From: Ruminococcus sp.
Lineage (GTDB): Bacteria; Bacillota; Clostridia; Oscillospirales; Ruminococcaceae
Assembly: GCA_017543335.1 (NCBI GenBank)
Contig: JAFYGE010000049.1
Span: 26,308-90,307, forward strand
DNA: 64,000 nt
Direction of reading: 5' to 3'
Both the position numbers and the translations under genes were made by a program. Under the pieces are notes generated by a model that was not told where the DNA came from, made no database searches, and worked only from the letters and a program-made list of their open reading frames with translations. Below, piece after piece: positions 44,072 to 53,143 of this stretch. Numbering within the stretch: position 1 is the stretch's first letter; every line of letters begins with the position of its first letter.

Positions 44072-46384
44072 ATGGATCCTAATCAGAAACGGCCAAAAGC
44101 AAGAGAAAAAAATGTTACTACAGGCGGTACCGGAGCACATAAACGAGGCGAAGGACTTGGAACAGGTAAAGTTGGTTCAGCAGATCATACTGCTGCTACA
44201 CCATCTGGAAGCAATGCCAAAAAAGCAGCAGCCGGCGGAGGTGGTATTGCAATTATTGCGTTGATCGCAATGCTTCTGTTCAAAGGCGGCGGACTTGGAG
44301 GACTTCTTGGCGGCGGTGGAGGTTCAGATGATGCCGACACCAGCACCGGTGGATATACAGCAAGCAGCGAAACCAGTGTTGATACATCAGTAGCAGACGG
44401 TTCAAGAGCTAAACGTACTAATATACTTGGCAATAATCAGGACAAAGTGACTCTCATGGTTTATATGTGCGGTACTGACCTTGAGTCAAAGTATGGTATG
44501 GCTTCATCTGATATGGAGGAAATGCGTCAGGCAAGTACAGCATTTGGCAATAATATAAATCTTATAGTTTATACCGGAGGATGCAAGGCTTGGAAGACAT
44601 CAAGTATAAGTTCCAAAACTAATCAGATATATCAGATAAGCGGCGGACAGGTTACAAGACTTGTTTCTGATGACGGAAGCAAAGCTATGACTGACCCTAA
44701 TACGCTTGCATCATTTATACAATATTGCAGTAAGAATTTTCCAGCAAACCGTAATCAGCTTATTCTCTGGGATCACGGCGGCGGCTCAGTAAGCGGATAT
44801 GGATACGACGAGAAAAATCAGAGCAGCGGATCTATGAGTCTTGAAGGTGTTTCACAGGCACTAAAAAAAGGCGGTGTAACATTTGATTTTGTAGGTTTTG
44901 ACGCTTGTCTTATGGCAACAGCTGAAACAGCTCTTATGCTAAATGACTATGCCGATTATCTCATAGCTTCTGAGGAAACTGAACCCGGTATTGGCTGGTA
45001 TTATACAAACTGGCTCAATAAACTGGCTAATAACACATCTACACCAACTTTAGAGATAGGTAAAAATATAGTTGATGACTTTGTTACAGAATGCGGAAGA
45101 AAATGCAAAGGTCAGAAAACTACACTTTCAGTTATCGATCTTGCTGAATTTTCTAATACAGTTCCGGCTGATCTTTCTGCATTCTCTAAATCTATATCAA
45201 AAAGAATAGCTGATAAGGAGTATAAGGAAATATCTGACGCAAGATATGCTACAAGAGAATTTGCATCAAGCTCAAAGATAGATCAGGTCGATCTTGTAAA
45301 TCTTGCAGAAAATATGGGAACTGATGAAGGTGCAGCACTTAAAAAATCTATTCAAAATGCTGTTAAATATAATCGTACATCTTCAAATATGACTAATGCA
45401 TATGGAGTTTCTATTTATTTCCCATATAAGAGAACTTCTTATGTTGATACAGCTTGCAGTACTTATAATAAAATAGGAATGGATTCCGATTATGCAGAGT
45501 GTATAAGACAGTTTGCAAAGCTCGAAACAAGCGGTCAGATAGCAGCAGGAGGCTCCTCCTCCCCTCTCGGTTCACTCTTTGGTGATCTATCATCTGGTTC
45601 ATCCGGAAATGCCGACATGATAACTCAGCTTCTTGGTTCTTTCCTCGGAGGTTCGTCCGGACGCAGTATTATCAATGGACTTGACGATACAAATACGCAG
45701 TTCATGAAAGGCGGCAACACTGAGGAGGATGCCCAGTATCTTGCTGAACATTTCTTTGATACAAGTAATCTTATCTGGGAAGAAAATGACGGTAAGTATA
45801 TAATGAATCTGCCTGAAGCTCAGTGGGATATGATTCACACCGTTGATAAGAATATGTTCTATGATGACGGTGAAGGATATATCGACCTTGGTCTGGACAA
45901 TACATATACTCTCGACGATGATGGTAACCTTATTGCCGATACGGACCGCAACTGGCTTGCAATAAACGGTCAGCCTGTTGCATACTATCATACAGATACT
46001 ATTGAATATGAGGACGAAAGTATTATAACCGGCTATGTTCCGGCATTCCTTAACGGTGAACGTGTGAAGGTCATAATCGTATTTGACAAAGAAAATCCTA
46101 ATGGCTATATCGCTGGTGCTGAAAGTGCATATGTAAATAATGAGACAGATACAGTTGCTAAAAGTCTTACTGAACTTAATGTTGGAGATAAGCTCGATTT
46201 CATATGTGATTATTATACTTATGATAAAAAGTACAAAGACAGCTATTATTTCGGTAATACTATGACGGTAACAAATGATATGAAAATAAGCAATGTTGAC
46301 GTTGGTGACGGTGCAGTACGAATCATGTACTTTATTACTGATATATATAATCAGCAGTACTGGTCGGAAGCTATAGAGAAATAG
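44072..46384 (+). CDS. Membrane-anchored clostripain-family (C11) cysteine peptidase
   Basis: This 770-aa protein begins with a hydrophilic Lys/Gly-rich cytoplasmic segment (1-55). A single helix GIAIIALIAMLLF (about 58-70) follows, then a Gly-rich stretch. There is no cleavable signal peptide, so it is a type II-like anchored protein with an external peptidase. The C11 catalytic dyad is visible: LILWDHGGGSVSGYG with the His near residue 234, and FDACLMATAETALM with the Cys near residue 277. The remaining about 270 residues form an extra domain of unknown type rich in Asp and Tyr. Clostripain relatives cleave after Arg. GGAGG precedes the ATG. Confidence 0.88.
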   Translation: MDPNQKRPKAREKNVTTGGTGAHKRGEGLGTGKVGSADHTAATPSGSNAKKAAAGGGGIAIIALIAMLLFKGGGLGGLLGGGGGSDDADTSTGGYTASSETSVDTSVADGSRAKRTNILGNNQDKVTLMVYMCGTDLESKYGMASSDMEEMRQASTAFGNNINLIVYTGGCKAWKTSSISSKTNQIYQISGGQVTRLVSDDGSKAMTDPNTLASFIQYCSKNFPANRNQLILWDHGGGSVSGYGYDEKNQSSGSMSLEGVSQALKKGGVTFDFVGFDACLMATAETALMLNDYADYLIASEETEPGIGWYYTNWLNKLANNTSTPTLEIGKNIVDDFVTECGRKCKGQKTTLSVIDLAEFSNTVPADLSAFSKSISKRIADKEYKEISDARYATREFASSSKIDQVDLVNLAENMGTDEGAALKKSIQNAVKYNRTSSNMTNAYGVSIYFPYKRTSYVDTACSTYNKIGMDSDYAECIRQFAKLETSGQIAAGGSSSPLGSLFGDLSSGSSGNADMITQLLGSFLGGSSGRSIINGLDDTNTQFMKGGNTEEDAQYLAEHFFDTSNLIWEENDGKYIMNLPEAQWDMIHTVDKNMFYDDGEGYIDLGLDNTYTLDDDGNLIADTDRNWLAINGQPVAYYHTDTIEYEDESIITGYVPAFLNGERVKVIIVFDKENPNGYIAGAESAYVNNETDTVAKSLTELNVGDKLDFICDYYTYDKKYKDSYYFGNTMTVTNDMKISNVDVGDGAVRIMYFITDIYNQQYWSEAIEK

Positions 46385-46394
46385 TACTCATAAC

Positions 46395-46427
46395 AAAAAG
46401 CGTAGATAGCAAAATCTACGCTTTTTT
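46395..46427 (+). terminator. Bidirectional terminator after the peptidase gene
   Basis: AGCGTAGAT and ATCTACGCT pair perfectly around a short A-rich loop, with AAAA on the left and TTTTTT on the right. Confidence 0.92.
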
Positions 46428-46916
46428 ATTTATGTCAAGCCGCTTTAAGACCAATTGTGCACATATACCCGTAAATGCACCTGCAATGCATCCTGAAACA
46501 ATAAGCACAGGATAATAAGCCAGCACTGCCAGTGACCTCATTACAGCTGATGCAACTATTATTTGTCCTGTATTATGAAGTACTGCTCCAATAATACTGC
46601 ATATCCACAGATATTTTATAGGAATCAATCTGCGAAGAAGAAGCATTCCGGTCAGACATAATAATGCTCCCGAAAGGCTGTAAAGCAAGGCTGACATATT
46701 AGTACTGAATATAGAACCCAAAATCACTCTTGTCAGTACCATTAGCATTACTTCTTTGCTTGTAAATCTGTATACAGCATAAACGGTAAATATATTGGCG
46801 AGTCCGAGTTTAACACCGGGGATAGGTATTATATCTGGAAATCTTAGCTCAACAATAAATACGATCAACGCTGCCGCTGTAAGCATGGAAAGCTCTGCAA
46901 GTCTCTTTGTTTTCAT
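46416..46916 (-). CDS. Gx transporter family membrane protein (EetB-like)
   Basis: This 166-aa protein has five to six membrane helices. The block PDIIPIPGVKLGLANIFTVYAVYRF near residue 27 is diagnostic of the Gx-transporter family, also annotated as heptaprenyl diphosphate synthase component I. In Gram-positive flavin-based electron-transfer loci a protein of this type is called EetB. It follows the NusG-II and ApbE genes in the same direction, which supports that reading. No prenyl transferase gene is next to it. Confidence 0.8.
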   Translation of the reverse strand: MKTKRLAELSMLTAAALIVFIVELRFPDIIPIPGVKLGLANIFTVYAVYRFTSKEVMLMVLTRVILGSIFSTNMSALLYSLSGALLCLTGMLLLRRLIPIKYLWICSIIGAVLHNTGQIIVASAVMRSLAVLAYYPVLIVSGCIAGAFTGICAQLVLKRLDINKKA

Positions 46917-46927
46917 GGTGCCCTCCC

Positions 46928-47287
46928 CTACTCGCTGAATCTGATTATAAGCTTATGCGGAAGACACACTATAGGTACATATTCCGAACGAAGTTTGCCT
47001 GTCTTTATGCAGGTGTGGTCAGGACAATCTGCATCAGATATGTAGATTTCCTCGTCCTCAATAGTTATATCATTCCAGCCTCCGTTGTATTCTATGCGAA
47101 ACGTTTGGTTTTCAGCTCCTGCAAGGTCTATTTTATTAATGACTTTTCCGTCCTGAACTATTTCTATGTAATTATGTTCATCAGAACTCTTTCTGTCTGC
47201 TGGTCTGAAAATAATTATTGAAGCAGCAACAGAAGCAATAAAAACAATTATTACAACTGCAAGAATAATTTTAACTCTTGTCGGCAA
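46928..47287 (-). CDS. NusG domain II-containing protein (EetA-like)
   Basis: This 119-aa protein has one N-terminal helix (ILAVVIIVFIASVAASIIIF, about 7-26) and an extracytoplasmic NusG-II domain with VIDKIDLAG-type strands and the conserved ISDADCPDHTCIKTGKL block near residue 80, including the Cys pair. Such proteins sit beside ApbE and Gx transporters in Firmicutes. The name EetA is by analogy. It overlaps the end of the apbE gene by 17 bases. Confidence 0.8.
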   Translation of the reverse strand: MPTRVKIILAVVIIVFIASVAASIIIFRPADRKSSDEHNYIEIVQDGKVINKIDLAGAENQTFRIEYNGGWNDITIEDEEIYISDADCPDHTCIKTGKLRSEYVPIVCLPHKLIIRFSE

Positions 47288-48335
47288 TTTTTAACACCTC
47301 CGCAGACATAGAGCTTGTATTTGTAAAACTGCCTTCAAGACCCTCTGTATAGAAAATCTCTCCATTAGTCGTAACTAACACCATGTCAAAAAAAGAATCT
47401 TTTCTCCAGTGATCTATCGCATCTGGATATCCCAATACAAACAAAGCTGTAGAAAGTGCGTCGCAATCCAGTCCGCTATCACCTATTATTGTCACCGAAA
47501 CCAGTCCGTTATCCGCAGGATAGCCGTCCTTAGGATCAATTATATGCCAGTAATTCTTCCCATCATCACCGGTAAAGAAACGCTCATAATTTCCTGATGT
47601 TATTACAGCTTTTTCTCCGACTTCGATCACGCACATATCTTTATCAGGTGAAAATGGATCAGTTATTGCGACTTTCCAGTTGCTTCCGTCCGGCTTTTTT
47701 CCAAGTGTCTGGACATTACCTCCAAGACTTACTACCGCTGATTCTACACCATTTTCACGCAAAATTCTCATTATCTCGTCGCTTGTATACCCCTTAGCAA
47801 GAGCACCGAAATCTATCTGGTAATCAAAAGGTATACTAACGCTATTGTCCGATATTGCTATTTTAGATACATCCGTATTTTTTAGCATAGAGTCAAGTTT
47901 GTTCTGCTCTGGAATTTTATATTCACCTGTAGTGAATCCCCATTCCTTTAGTATGGGATAAAGACATATATTCAATGCTCCATTAGTTTCTTCGGATTTA
48001 GATTCAGCCTTTTCTAACAAAATTTTTACATCATTACTTACTTGTACAGACTGTCCGCTTGCATTGTTTATCTTCTTTATTTCGCTGTTTTCATCTGTAA
48101 CTGATAATTCTGATTCAAGCTGCTGTATTCTCTCTACTGCCTCGTCAAGTCCACTATCAGCGTTATCTCCGTAGGCTTTTAGCGTCATGAAAGTATCCAT
48201 TGCAAATACGTCACGAACAGATGAATCTGAATTGGTCACACTTTTATCGGTACTGCTGCTTGCTTGTGCTCCACAGCTTGTAAATGCCAAAACTCCAAGT
48301 ATCATCAAAGAAACAAAATTTAATCTTTTTCTCAT
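47271..48335 (-). CDS. FAD:protein FMN transferase, ApbE family, lipoprotein
   Basis: ApbE (354 aa) attaches FMN covalently to Ser/Thr of extracytoplasmic flavoproteins. The N-terminus has a lipoprotein signal, MILGVLAFTSCGAQ, with the lipobox Cys near residue 22. The domain shows FAMDTFMTLKAYG near residue 45, FGALAKGYTSDEI near residue 175, and HIIDPKDGYPADNGLVSVTIIG near residue 265, and an Asp-rich Mg site in CDALSTALFVLG. It heads a three-gene set with NusG-II and Gx proteins. Its target flavoprotein is not in the window. Confidence 0.93.
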   Translation of the reverse strand: MRKRLNFVSLMILGVLAFTSCGAQASSSTDKSVTNSDSSVRDVFAMDTFMTLKAYGDNADSGLDEAVERIQQLESELSVTDENSEIKKINNASGQSVQVSNDVKILLEKAESKSEETNGALNICLYPILKEWGFTTGEYKIPEQNKLDSMLKNTDVSKIAISDNSVSIPFDYQIDFGALAKGYTSDEIMRILRENGVESAVVSLGGNVQTLGKKPDGSNWKVAITDPFSPDKDMCVIEVGEKAVITSGNYERFFTGDDGKNYWHIIDPKDGYPADNGLVSVTIIGDSGLDCDALSTALFVLGYPDAIDHWRKDSFFDMVLVTTNGEIFYTEGLEGSFTNTSSMSAEVLKIADKS

Positions 48336-48360
48336 TACTCCTCCTTAAACCTATACTTTA

Positions 48361-48391
48361 AATAGGCTGCCGTAAATTACAGCAGCCTATT
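48361..48391 (-). terminator. Terminator-like stem-loop after gpmI
   Basis: Arms AATAGGCTGC (48361-48370) and GCAGCCTATT (48382-48391) pair perfectly over 10 bp. The T-rich side is stronger on the plus strand. On the minus strand the tail is short. Confidence 0.7.
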
Positions 48392-48397
48392 TTATTA

Positions 48398-49918
48398 TTA
48401 TTTCTTGAGGAGTGATTTACCTGTCATTTCCTCTGGCTGAGGAACTCCCATAATATCGAGCATTGTTGGTGCGAGGTCAGCAAGTACTCCGCCTTCCATA
48501 AGTTCACCGTCAACACCTACTGCGATAAGTGGAACAGGATTTGTTGTATGAGCTGTAAACGGACTTCCGTCTGGCTCCATCATCTTGTCAGCGTTACCGT
48601 GGTCAGCAGTGATAAGAGCAGCTCCGCCCTTAGCGAGGATAGCGTCAACCATACGTCCAACGCACTCGTCAGTAGCTTCAACAGCCTTGACAGCTGCGTC
48701 AAATATACCTGTATGACCTACCATGTCGCAGTTTGCATAGTTAAGTATGATAACATCATACTTATCAGCTTCGATAGCTTCACAAACAGCATCGCAAACC
48801 TCGTAAGCACTCATTTCAGGTTTAAGGTCGAATGTAGGAACGTCAGGTGACTTGATGAGGATTCTGTCCTCGCCCTCAAACTGCTTTTCCTCGCCGCCGT
48901 TAAAGAAGAATGTAACGTGAGCATACTTCTGAGTCTCAGCAATACGAAGCTGAGTCTTTCCAAGCTTAGAAAGATACTCACCCATTGTCATTGTGAGCTG
49001 CTCAGGAGGATATGCAACTGATACATTTGGCATTGTTGCATCGTACTGTGCCATGCAAACAAAATTTACAGGGAAGAATCCGTTCTTTCTCTCGAATCCT
49101 GTAAAGTCAGGATCAACAAAAGAACGAGTTATCTGTCTTGCTCTGTCAGGACGGAAGTTGAAGAATATAACGCTGTCATCAGCCTTGATCTGAGCACCGC
49201 CCTCAATAACTGTAGGAAGCATAAACTCATCAGTTACTTCATTTGCATAGGAATTCTTGATAGCCTGAACCGGATCAGACTCCTTAACACCCTCACCGTA
49301 AACGAGTGCAGCATAAGCCTTTTCTACTCTGTCCCAAGCGTTATCTCTGTCCATAGCGTAGAAACGTCCGGAAATTGTAGCTACTTTTCCAAGACCTATC
49401 TTGTTGAGTTCAGCTACAGCTTCTTCCATATATTCAGCAGCAGATGAAGGAGGAACGTCACGTCCGTCAAGGAATGCGTGGATATATACCTTGTCAAGAC
49501 CGTTCTTCTTAGCCATTTCTACGATACCATAGAGATGCTCCATATGGCTGTGAACTCCGCCGGGAGAAAGAAGTCCCATAAGGTGAAGGGCACTGTTCTT
49601 CTCTTTGCAGTTATTCATAGCGTCAAGAATAGCCTTATTATTGAAGAAAGTGCCGTCCTTGATATCCTTGGAGATCTTAACGAGCATCTGGTAAACGATA
49701 CGTCCGGCACCGATATTGGTGTGACCAACCTCTGAGTTACCCATCTGTCCGTCAGGAAGACCAACGTCAAGTCCGCTTGCTCCGATAATGGTATTTGACC
49801 ATTCCTTCATGTATTTATCAAGATTTGGCTTCTTAGCAGCAGCAATAGCATTGCCGTATGTATCAGGATTATAGCCGAAGCCGTCCATGATTATAAGTGC
49901 TACGGGTTTTTTTGACAT
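48398..49918 (-). CDS. gpmI: 2,3-bisphosphoglycerate-independent phosphoglycerate mutase
   Basis: GpmI (506 aa) interconverts 3- and 2-phosphoglycerate with two manganese ions. The N-terminal VALIIMDGFGYN contains the metal-binding Asp, and GQMGNSEVGHTNIGAGR near residue 58 carries the catalytic phosphoserine. HAFLDGRDVPPSS is near residue 122, and metal residues recur in NYANCDMVGHTG and ITADHGNAD near residues 400-445. It is the last gene of the glycolytic set pgk-[TPR]-tpiA-gpmI. Confidence 0.97.
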   Translation of the reverse strand: MSKKPVALIIMDGFGYNPDTYGNAIAAAKKPNLDKYMKEWSNTIIGASGLDVGLPDGQMGNSEVGHTNIGAGRIVYQMLVKISKDIKDGTFFNNKAILDAMNNCKEKNSALHLMGLLSPGGVHSHMEHLYGIVEMAKKNGLDKVYIHAFLDGRDVPPSSAAEYMEEAVAELNKIGLGKVATISGRFYAMDRDNAWDRVEKAYAALVYGEGVKESDPVQAIKNSYANEVTDEFMLPTVIEGGAQIKADDSVIFFNFRPDRARQITRSFVDPDFTGFERKNGFFPVNFVCMAQYDATMPNVSVAYPPEQLTMTMGEYLSKLGKTQLRIAETQKYAHVTFFFNGGEEKQFEGEDRILIKSPDVPTFDLKPEMSAYEVCDAVCEAIEADKYDVIILNYANCDMVGHTGIFDAAVKAVEATDECVGRMVDAILAKGGAALITADHGNADKMMEPDGSPFTAHTTNPVPLIAVGVDGELMEGGVLADLAPTMLDIMGVPQPEEMTGKSLLKK

Positions 49919-49940
49919 ATTTATTATCCTTTCAAAATGC

Positions 49941-49961
49941 AGGGCGGATATTATCCGCCCT
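49941..49961 (-). repeat. Intercistronic hairpin tpiA-gpmI
   Basis: Arms AGGGCGGAT (49941-49949) and ATCCGCCCT (49953-49961) form a perfect 9-bp stem with a 3-base loop. A near-identical stem lies before the TPR-like gene. There is no U-run, so it is more likely an mRNA processing or stability element. Confidence 0.65.
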
Positions 49962-49982
49962 TATGATTTTTAATTAACGTTA

Positions 49983-50759
49983 TCAGCCCTCAACAGCAGC
50001 CTGAACGATTACGTTGAAGTCCTCAGCCTTGAGTGATGCACCGCCGATAAGTCCACCGTCAATGTTTGGCTTAGCAAGAAGCTCAGCAGCGTTCTTAGCG
50101 TTCATAGAACCACCGTACTGAATTGTAACAGCGTCAGCAGTAGCCTGATCAAAGAGCTTAGCGAGCTGTGCACGGATGAATCCGCAAACTTCCTCAGCCT
50201 GATCCGGTGTAGCTGTAAGACCTGTACCGATTGCCCATACTGGCTCGTAAGCGATAACAACGTTCTTTACCTGCTCTGCTGTAAGTGACCAGAGGTCAAG
50301 CTTGATCTGACGAGCGATAACTTCCTCAGTGATGTTGCACTCACGCTCCCATTTGAGCTCGCCAACGCAAACGATAGGCTTGAGTCCAGCTTCAAGAGCA
50401 GCAATAGTTCTCTTGTTTACTGTCTCGTCTGTTTCACCGAAGTACTGTCTTCTCTCGCTGTGACCGATAACAACGTACTCAACTCCGAGCTCTGTAAGCA
50501 TATCAGCTGAAATTTCACCTGTGAATGCACCGCTCTTTTCAAAGTGAACATTCTCAGCACCGATCTTTACGTTGCTGCCAGCTGTAGTATTGATAGCTGT
50601 TTCAAGGTTTGTGAAAGGTACGCAAGCGATAACTTCGATCTTGCCCTCAGCATTTGCAACGAGTGGCTTGATAGCTTCGAGAAGAGCCTTAGCCTCAGGT
50701 CTTGTCTTATTCATTTTCCAGTTTCCGGCAATGATTGCCTTTCTTAAATTCTTGTTCAT
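49983..50759 (-). CDS. tpiA: Triosephosphate isomerase
   Basis: TpiA (258 aa) interconverts DHAP and glyceraldehyde 3-phosphate. The signatures are IAGNWKMNKT with the catalytic Lys near residue 15, VIGHSERRQYFGE with the His near residue 97, and AYEPVWAIGTG with the catalytic Glu near residue 170, followed by IQYGGSMNAKNA. The length is normal. It lies between the TPR-like gene and gpmI. Confidence 0.97.
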   Translation of the reverse strand: MNKNLRKAIIAGNWKMNKTRPEAKALLEAIKPLVANAEGKIEVIACVPFTNLETAINTTAGSNVKIGAENVHFEKSGAFTGEISADMLTELGVEYVVIGHSERRQYFGETDETVNKRTIAALEAGLKPIVCVGELKWERECNITEEVIARQIKLDLWSLTAEQVKNVVIAYEPVWAIGTGLTATPDQAEEVCGFIRAQLAKLFDQATADAVTIQYGGSMNAKNAAELLAKPNIDGGLIGGASLKAEDFNVIVQAAVEG

Positions 50760-50888
50760 TTCAGATTACTCCTTAATAATTATTATAGAAAAAGCAGATT
50801 AAACATATTCCTATGATATATCCACTTTATTTTTAACCTCGGGGTGGTGAAAATGGATCACATGACTATAAGTGCATTTCCCGACATT

Positions 50889-51548
50889 TTACTTCATATA
50901 GATGTCTAACATTCTGATAAAGTCGGCTTTCTGCCATGCATACTTGTAAGAATCATAATTCTCAATGTACTGTCTTGTTTTCTCTGCTTCCTCAGCAGCC
51001 ATTGCGTCATTTCCGGCAACTTTGAGCATATGCACATTTGTAAGTCTTGGATATGTGCCGGTGATATCATAAGTCTCAGCTGACTTCTGTTCGAGCTGAT
51101 AATAATATCCGGCTGCTTCAAGCCTGCCGTTCATTGCAAGCACTACTGCTGCTGTGTCATAATAAGCGATAGCCCTACTCCTCTGGGACGGTGCAGAGAA
51201 AAAAATATCGAGGAACTTCTGATTCTTGATGAAAATATCAAGAGCCTCCTCACCTTTTTTCAGACCGATAAGAAGATTCATCTTTTCGAGATAGTAAACA
51301 CCTTTGAGCGTGTCATCAGTCATAAAATTGATCTTTACACGGTCAAGCATCTCTTCGGACTCACTATATCTTTCTCTTGATGTATACATACCGGCAAGGA
51401 TAAGACAGTCCATACCCTGTAATTTCTTACTGTGGAGAGCTCTGTATTTATCGATATACTCGTCACATATTCCTCTTTCTTCGTATATCTGCTTAAGCTC
51501 TTCATTGATTCCTGCGAGTTTACAGAGTATTTTATTCATTAAACTCAT
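50889..51548 (-). CDS. TPR-like helical repeat protein in the glycolytic operon
   Basis: The start is the ATG at 51548 (219 aa, MSLMNKILCK), with GGGGGA upstream. The protein is all helical and Tyr/Glu/Lys-rich, with helix pairs such as YTSRERYSESEEMLDRV and AYYDTAAVVLAMNGRLEAAGYYYQLE at about 35-residue spacing, which suggests TPR-like repeats. There is no membrane helix or signal. It is embedded between pgk and tpiA, so it is co-expressed with glycolysis, but I recognise no named family. A structural or regulatory role is possible. Confidence 0.65.
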   Translation of the reverse strand: MSLMNKILCKLAGINEELKQIYEERGICDEYIDKYRALHSKKLQGMDCLILAGMYTSRERYSESEEMLDRVKINFMTDDTLKGVYYLEKMNLLIGLKKGEEALDIFIKNQKFLDIFFSAPSQRSRAIAYYDTAAVVLAMNGRLEAAGYYYQLEQKSAETYDITGTYPRLTNVHMLKVAGNDAMAAEEAEKTRQYIENYDSYKYAWQKADFIRMLDIYMK

Positions 51549-51573
51549 GATTATTCCCCCTGTCAAGTCAATA

Positions 51574-51597
51574 AGGGCGAATATCTCTATCCGCCCT
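51574..51597 (-). repeat. Intercistronic hairpin pgk-TPR gene
   Basis: Arms AGGGCGAATA (51574-51583) and TATCCGCCCT (51588-51597) pair with one mismatch. It is the same element as the stem at 49941-49961 in this operon. Confidence 0.65.
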
Positions 51598-51610
51598 ATT
51601 GTTCATATGA

Positions 51611-52831
51611 TTACTTTTCAGCGATAGCTGCAACACCTGGGAGAACCTTTCCTTCAAGATACTCAAGTGATGCACCGCCGCCTGTTGAAATATGGCTCAT
51701 CTTATCAGCGAAACCGAGCTGGATAGCAGCAGTTGCAGAGTCACCGCCGCCGATGATTGTTGTAGCATCAGCCTCAGCAAGAGCCTCACAAACAGCTACA
51801 GTACCCTTCTTGAGAGTTGGATTCTCGAATACGCCCATAGGACCGTTCCAAACAACTGTCTTAGCAGACTTAGCAGCCTCAGCAAAGATCTCAGCTGTCT
51901 TTGGACCGATGTCAAGACCCATCTTATCAGCAGGGATCTTGTCAGAGTCAACGTACTCTACAGAGATCTCAGCATCGATTGGATCAGGGAATGAAGATGC
52001 GATAGCTGTATCAACCGGGAGAAGAATCTTCTTGCCGAGCTTTTCAGCCTTAGCAAGCATTTCCTTACAGTAGTCAAGCTTATCGTCATCAACGAGGGAC
52101 TTACCGATTGAACCGCCCTGTGCCTTTATGAATGTATATGCCATACCGCCGCCGATGATAAGTGTATCACACTTTTCAAGGAGGTTAGAGATAACGTTGA
52201 GCTTATCAGCAACCTTAGCTCCGCCGAGGATAGCAACAAATGGTCTCTCAGGAACTTCTACTGCGTTTCCGAGATACTGGATCTCCTTCTGCATGAGGTA
52301 GCCAACAGCTGTTTCCTTAACGAACTTTGTTACACCAGCAGTTGAAGCGTGAGCTCTGTGTGCAGAACCGAAAGCGTCCATAACGAATACTTCGCCGTCA
52401 ACAAGATCAGCAAGTTCCTTAGAGAACTCCTCACCGTTCTTTGTTTCTTCTGCACCACGGAAACGAGTATTCTCAAGAACAACGATCTCGCCGTCGTTCA
52501 TCTCAGCAACAGCCTTCTTAGCATTGTCGCCAACAACAGTATCATCAGCTGCGAAAACAACCTTTGTATTTACAAGTTCAGCAAGTCTTGCTGCAGCAGG
52601 TGCAAGTGAGAACTTAGCCTCTGGACCGTTCTTTGGCTTACCAAGGTGTGAGCAAAGAACTACCTTTGCACCATTCTCAACGAGCTTGTTGATTGTTGGA
52701 AGAGCTGCCTGAATACGGTTATCATTTGTGATAACGCCGTCCTTCATTGGAACGTTGAAGTCAACTCTTACGAGAACCTTTCTGCCTTTTACATTAATGT
52801 CTTCTACAGTGACTTTGTTTAATCCTGCCAT
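51611..52831 (-). CDS. pgk: Phosphoglycerate kinase
   Basis: Pgk (406 aa) makes ATP and 3-phosphoglycerate from 1,3-bisphosphoglycerate. The signature [12 protein letters not shown] is near residue 18, LCSHLGKP near residue 61, the nucleotide-binding [14 protein letters not shown] near residue 197, and the C-terminal NGPMGVFE and GGGDSATAA near residues 328-365. It heads the pgk-[TPR]-tpiA-gpmI operon. gapA is not adjacent. A Rex-type operator lies 40 bases before its start. Confidence 0.97.
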   Translation of the reverse strand: MAGLNKVTVEDINVKGRKVLVRVDFNVPMKDGVITNDNRIQAALPTINKLVENGAKVVLCSHLGKPKNGPEAKFSLAPAAARLAELVNTKVVFAADDTVVGDNAKKAVAEMNDGEIVVLENTRFRGAEETKNGEEFSKELADLVDGEVFVMDAFGSAHRAHASTAGVTKFVKETAVGYLMQKEIQYLGNAVEVPERPFVAILGGAKVADKLNVISNLLEKCDTLIIGGGMAYTFIKAQGGSIGKSLVDDDKLDYCKEMLAKAEKLGKKILLPVDTAIASSFPDPIDAEISVEYVDSDKIPADKMGLDIGPKTAEIFAEAAKSAKTVVWNGPMGVFENPTLKKGTVAVCEALAEADATTIIGGGDSATAAIQLGFADKMSHISTGGGASLEYLEGKVLPGVAAIAEK

Positions 52832-52870
52832 GGGTATGACATCCTTTCGTTATAAATTACATTTTAAATG

Positions 52871-52888
52871 TTGTTAATCTTATAACAA
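52871..52888 (-). promoter_or_regulatory. Rex-type operator before pgk
   Basis: The 18-bp site reads TTGTTAATCTTATAACAA at 52871-52888. It fits the clostridial Rex consensus TTGTTAA-N4-TTAACAA at 13 of 14 defined positions. Rex is the NADH/NAD-sensing repressor. The site lies in the pgk leader between the predicted promoter and the ATG, where binding would block transcription. Confidence 0.7.
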
Positions 52889-52892
52889 CGTA

Positions 52893-52924
52893 CATTTATA
52901 TTCTACACTATTTCAAGAAATTTT
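52893..52924 (-). promoter_or_regulatory. Candidate pgk promoter
   Basis: On the minus strand TTGCAA and TAGAAT are separated by 17 bp, just upstream of the Rex-type site. It is weaker than most promoters in the window. The rest of the 52,925-53,100 spacer shows no gene, and only AT-rich sequence. Confidence 0.5.
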
Positions 52925-53106
52925 GCAAGCCTTTCCGGAATTTTTTTCATAAAATTATATTCTTTTTTATAAATTCGGCTCATTGACACTCATTGATGTG
53001 TATTAAAAGTAGGCTAAAATATTATTTCTTCTTCAAAATCTTGCTTATAATTGGATTGTAATCGTCATAAATCAGGTCACTCTATTTTTGTAAAGTACTA
53101 AAAAAA

Positions 53107-53131
53107 CAGGCTCCGCACAAAGCGAAGCCTG
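53107..53131 (-). terminator. Terminator of the dockerin gene
   Basis: CAGGCTCCGC and GCGAAGCCTG pair with one mismatch. On the minus strand seven T follow. Confidence 0.85.
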
Positions 53132-53143
53132 CAAATATATTTA

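Noticed and set aside
53101-53143. A second gene in the 52,832-53,143 spacer
   Set aside because: I see only the pgk promoter region with its Rex-type site, the dockerin-gene terminator and AT-rich sequence with no SD or coding bias.
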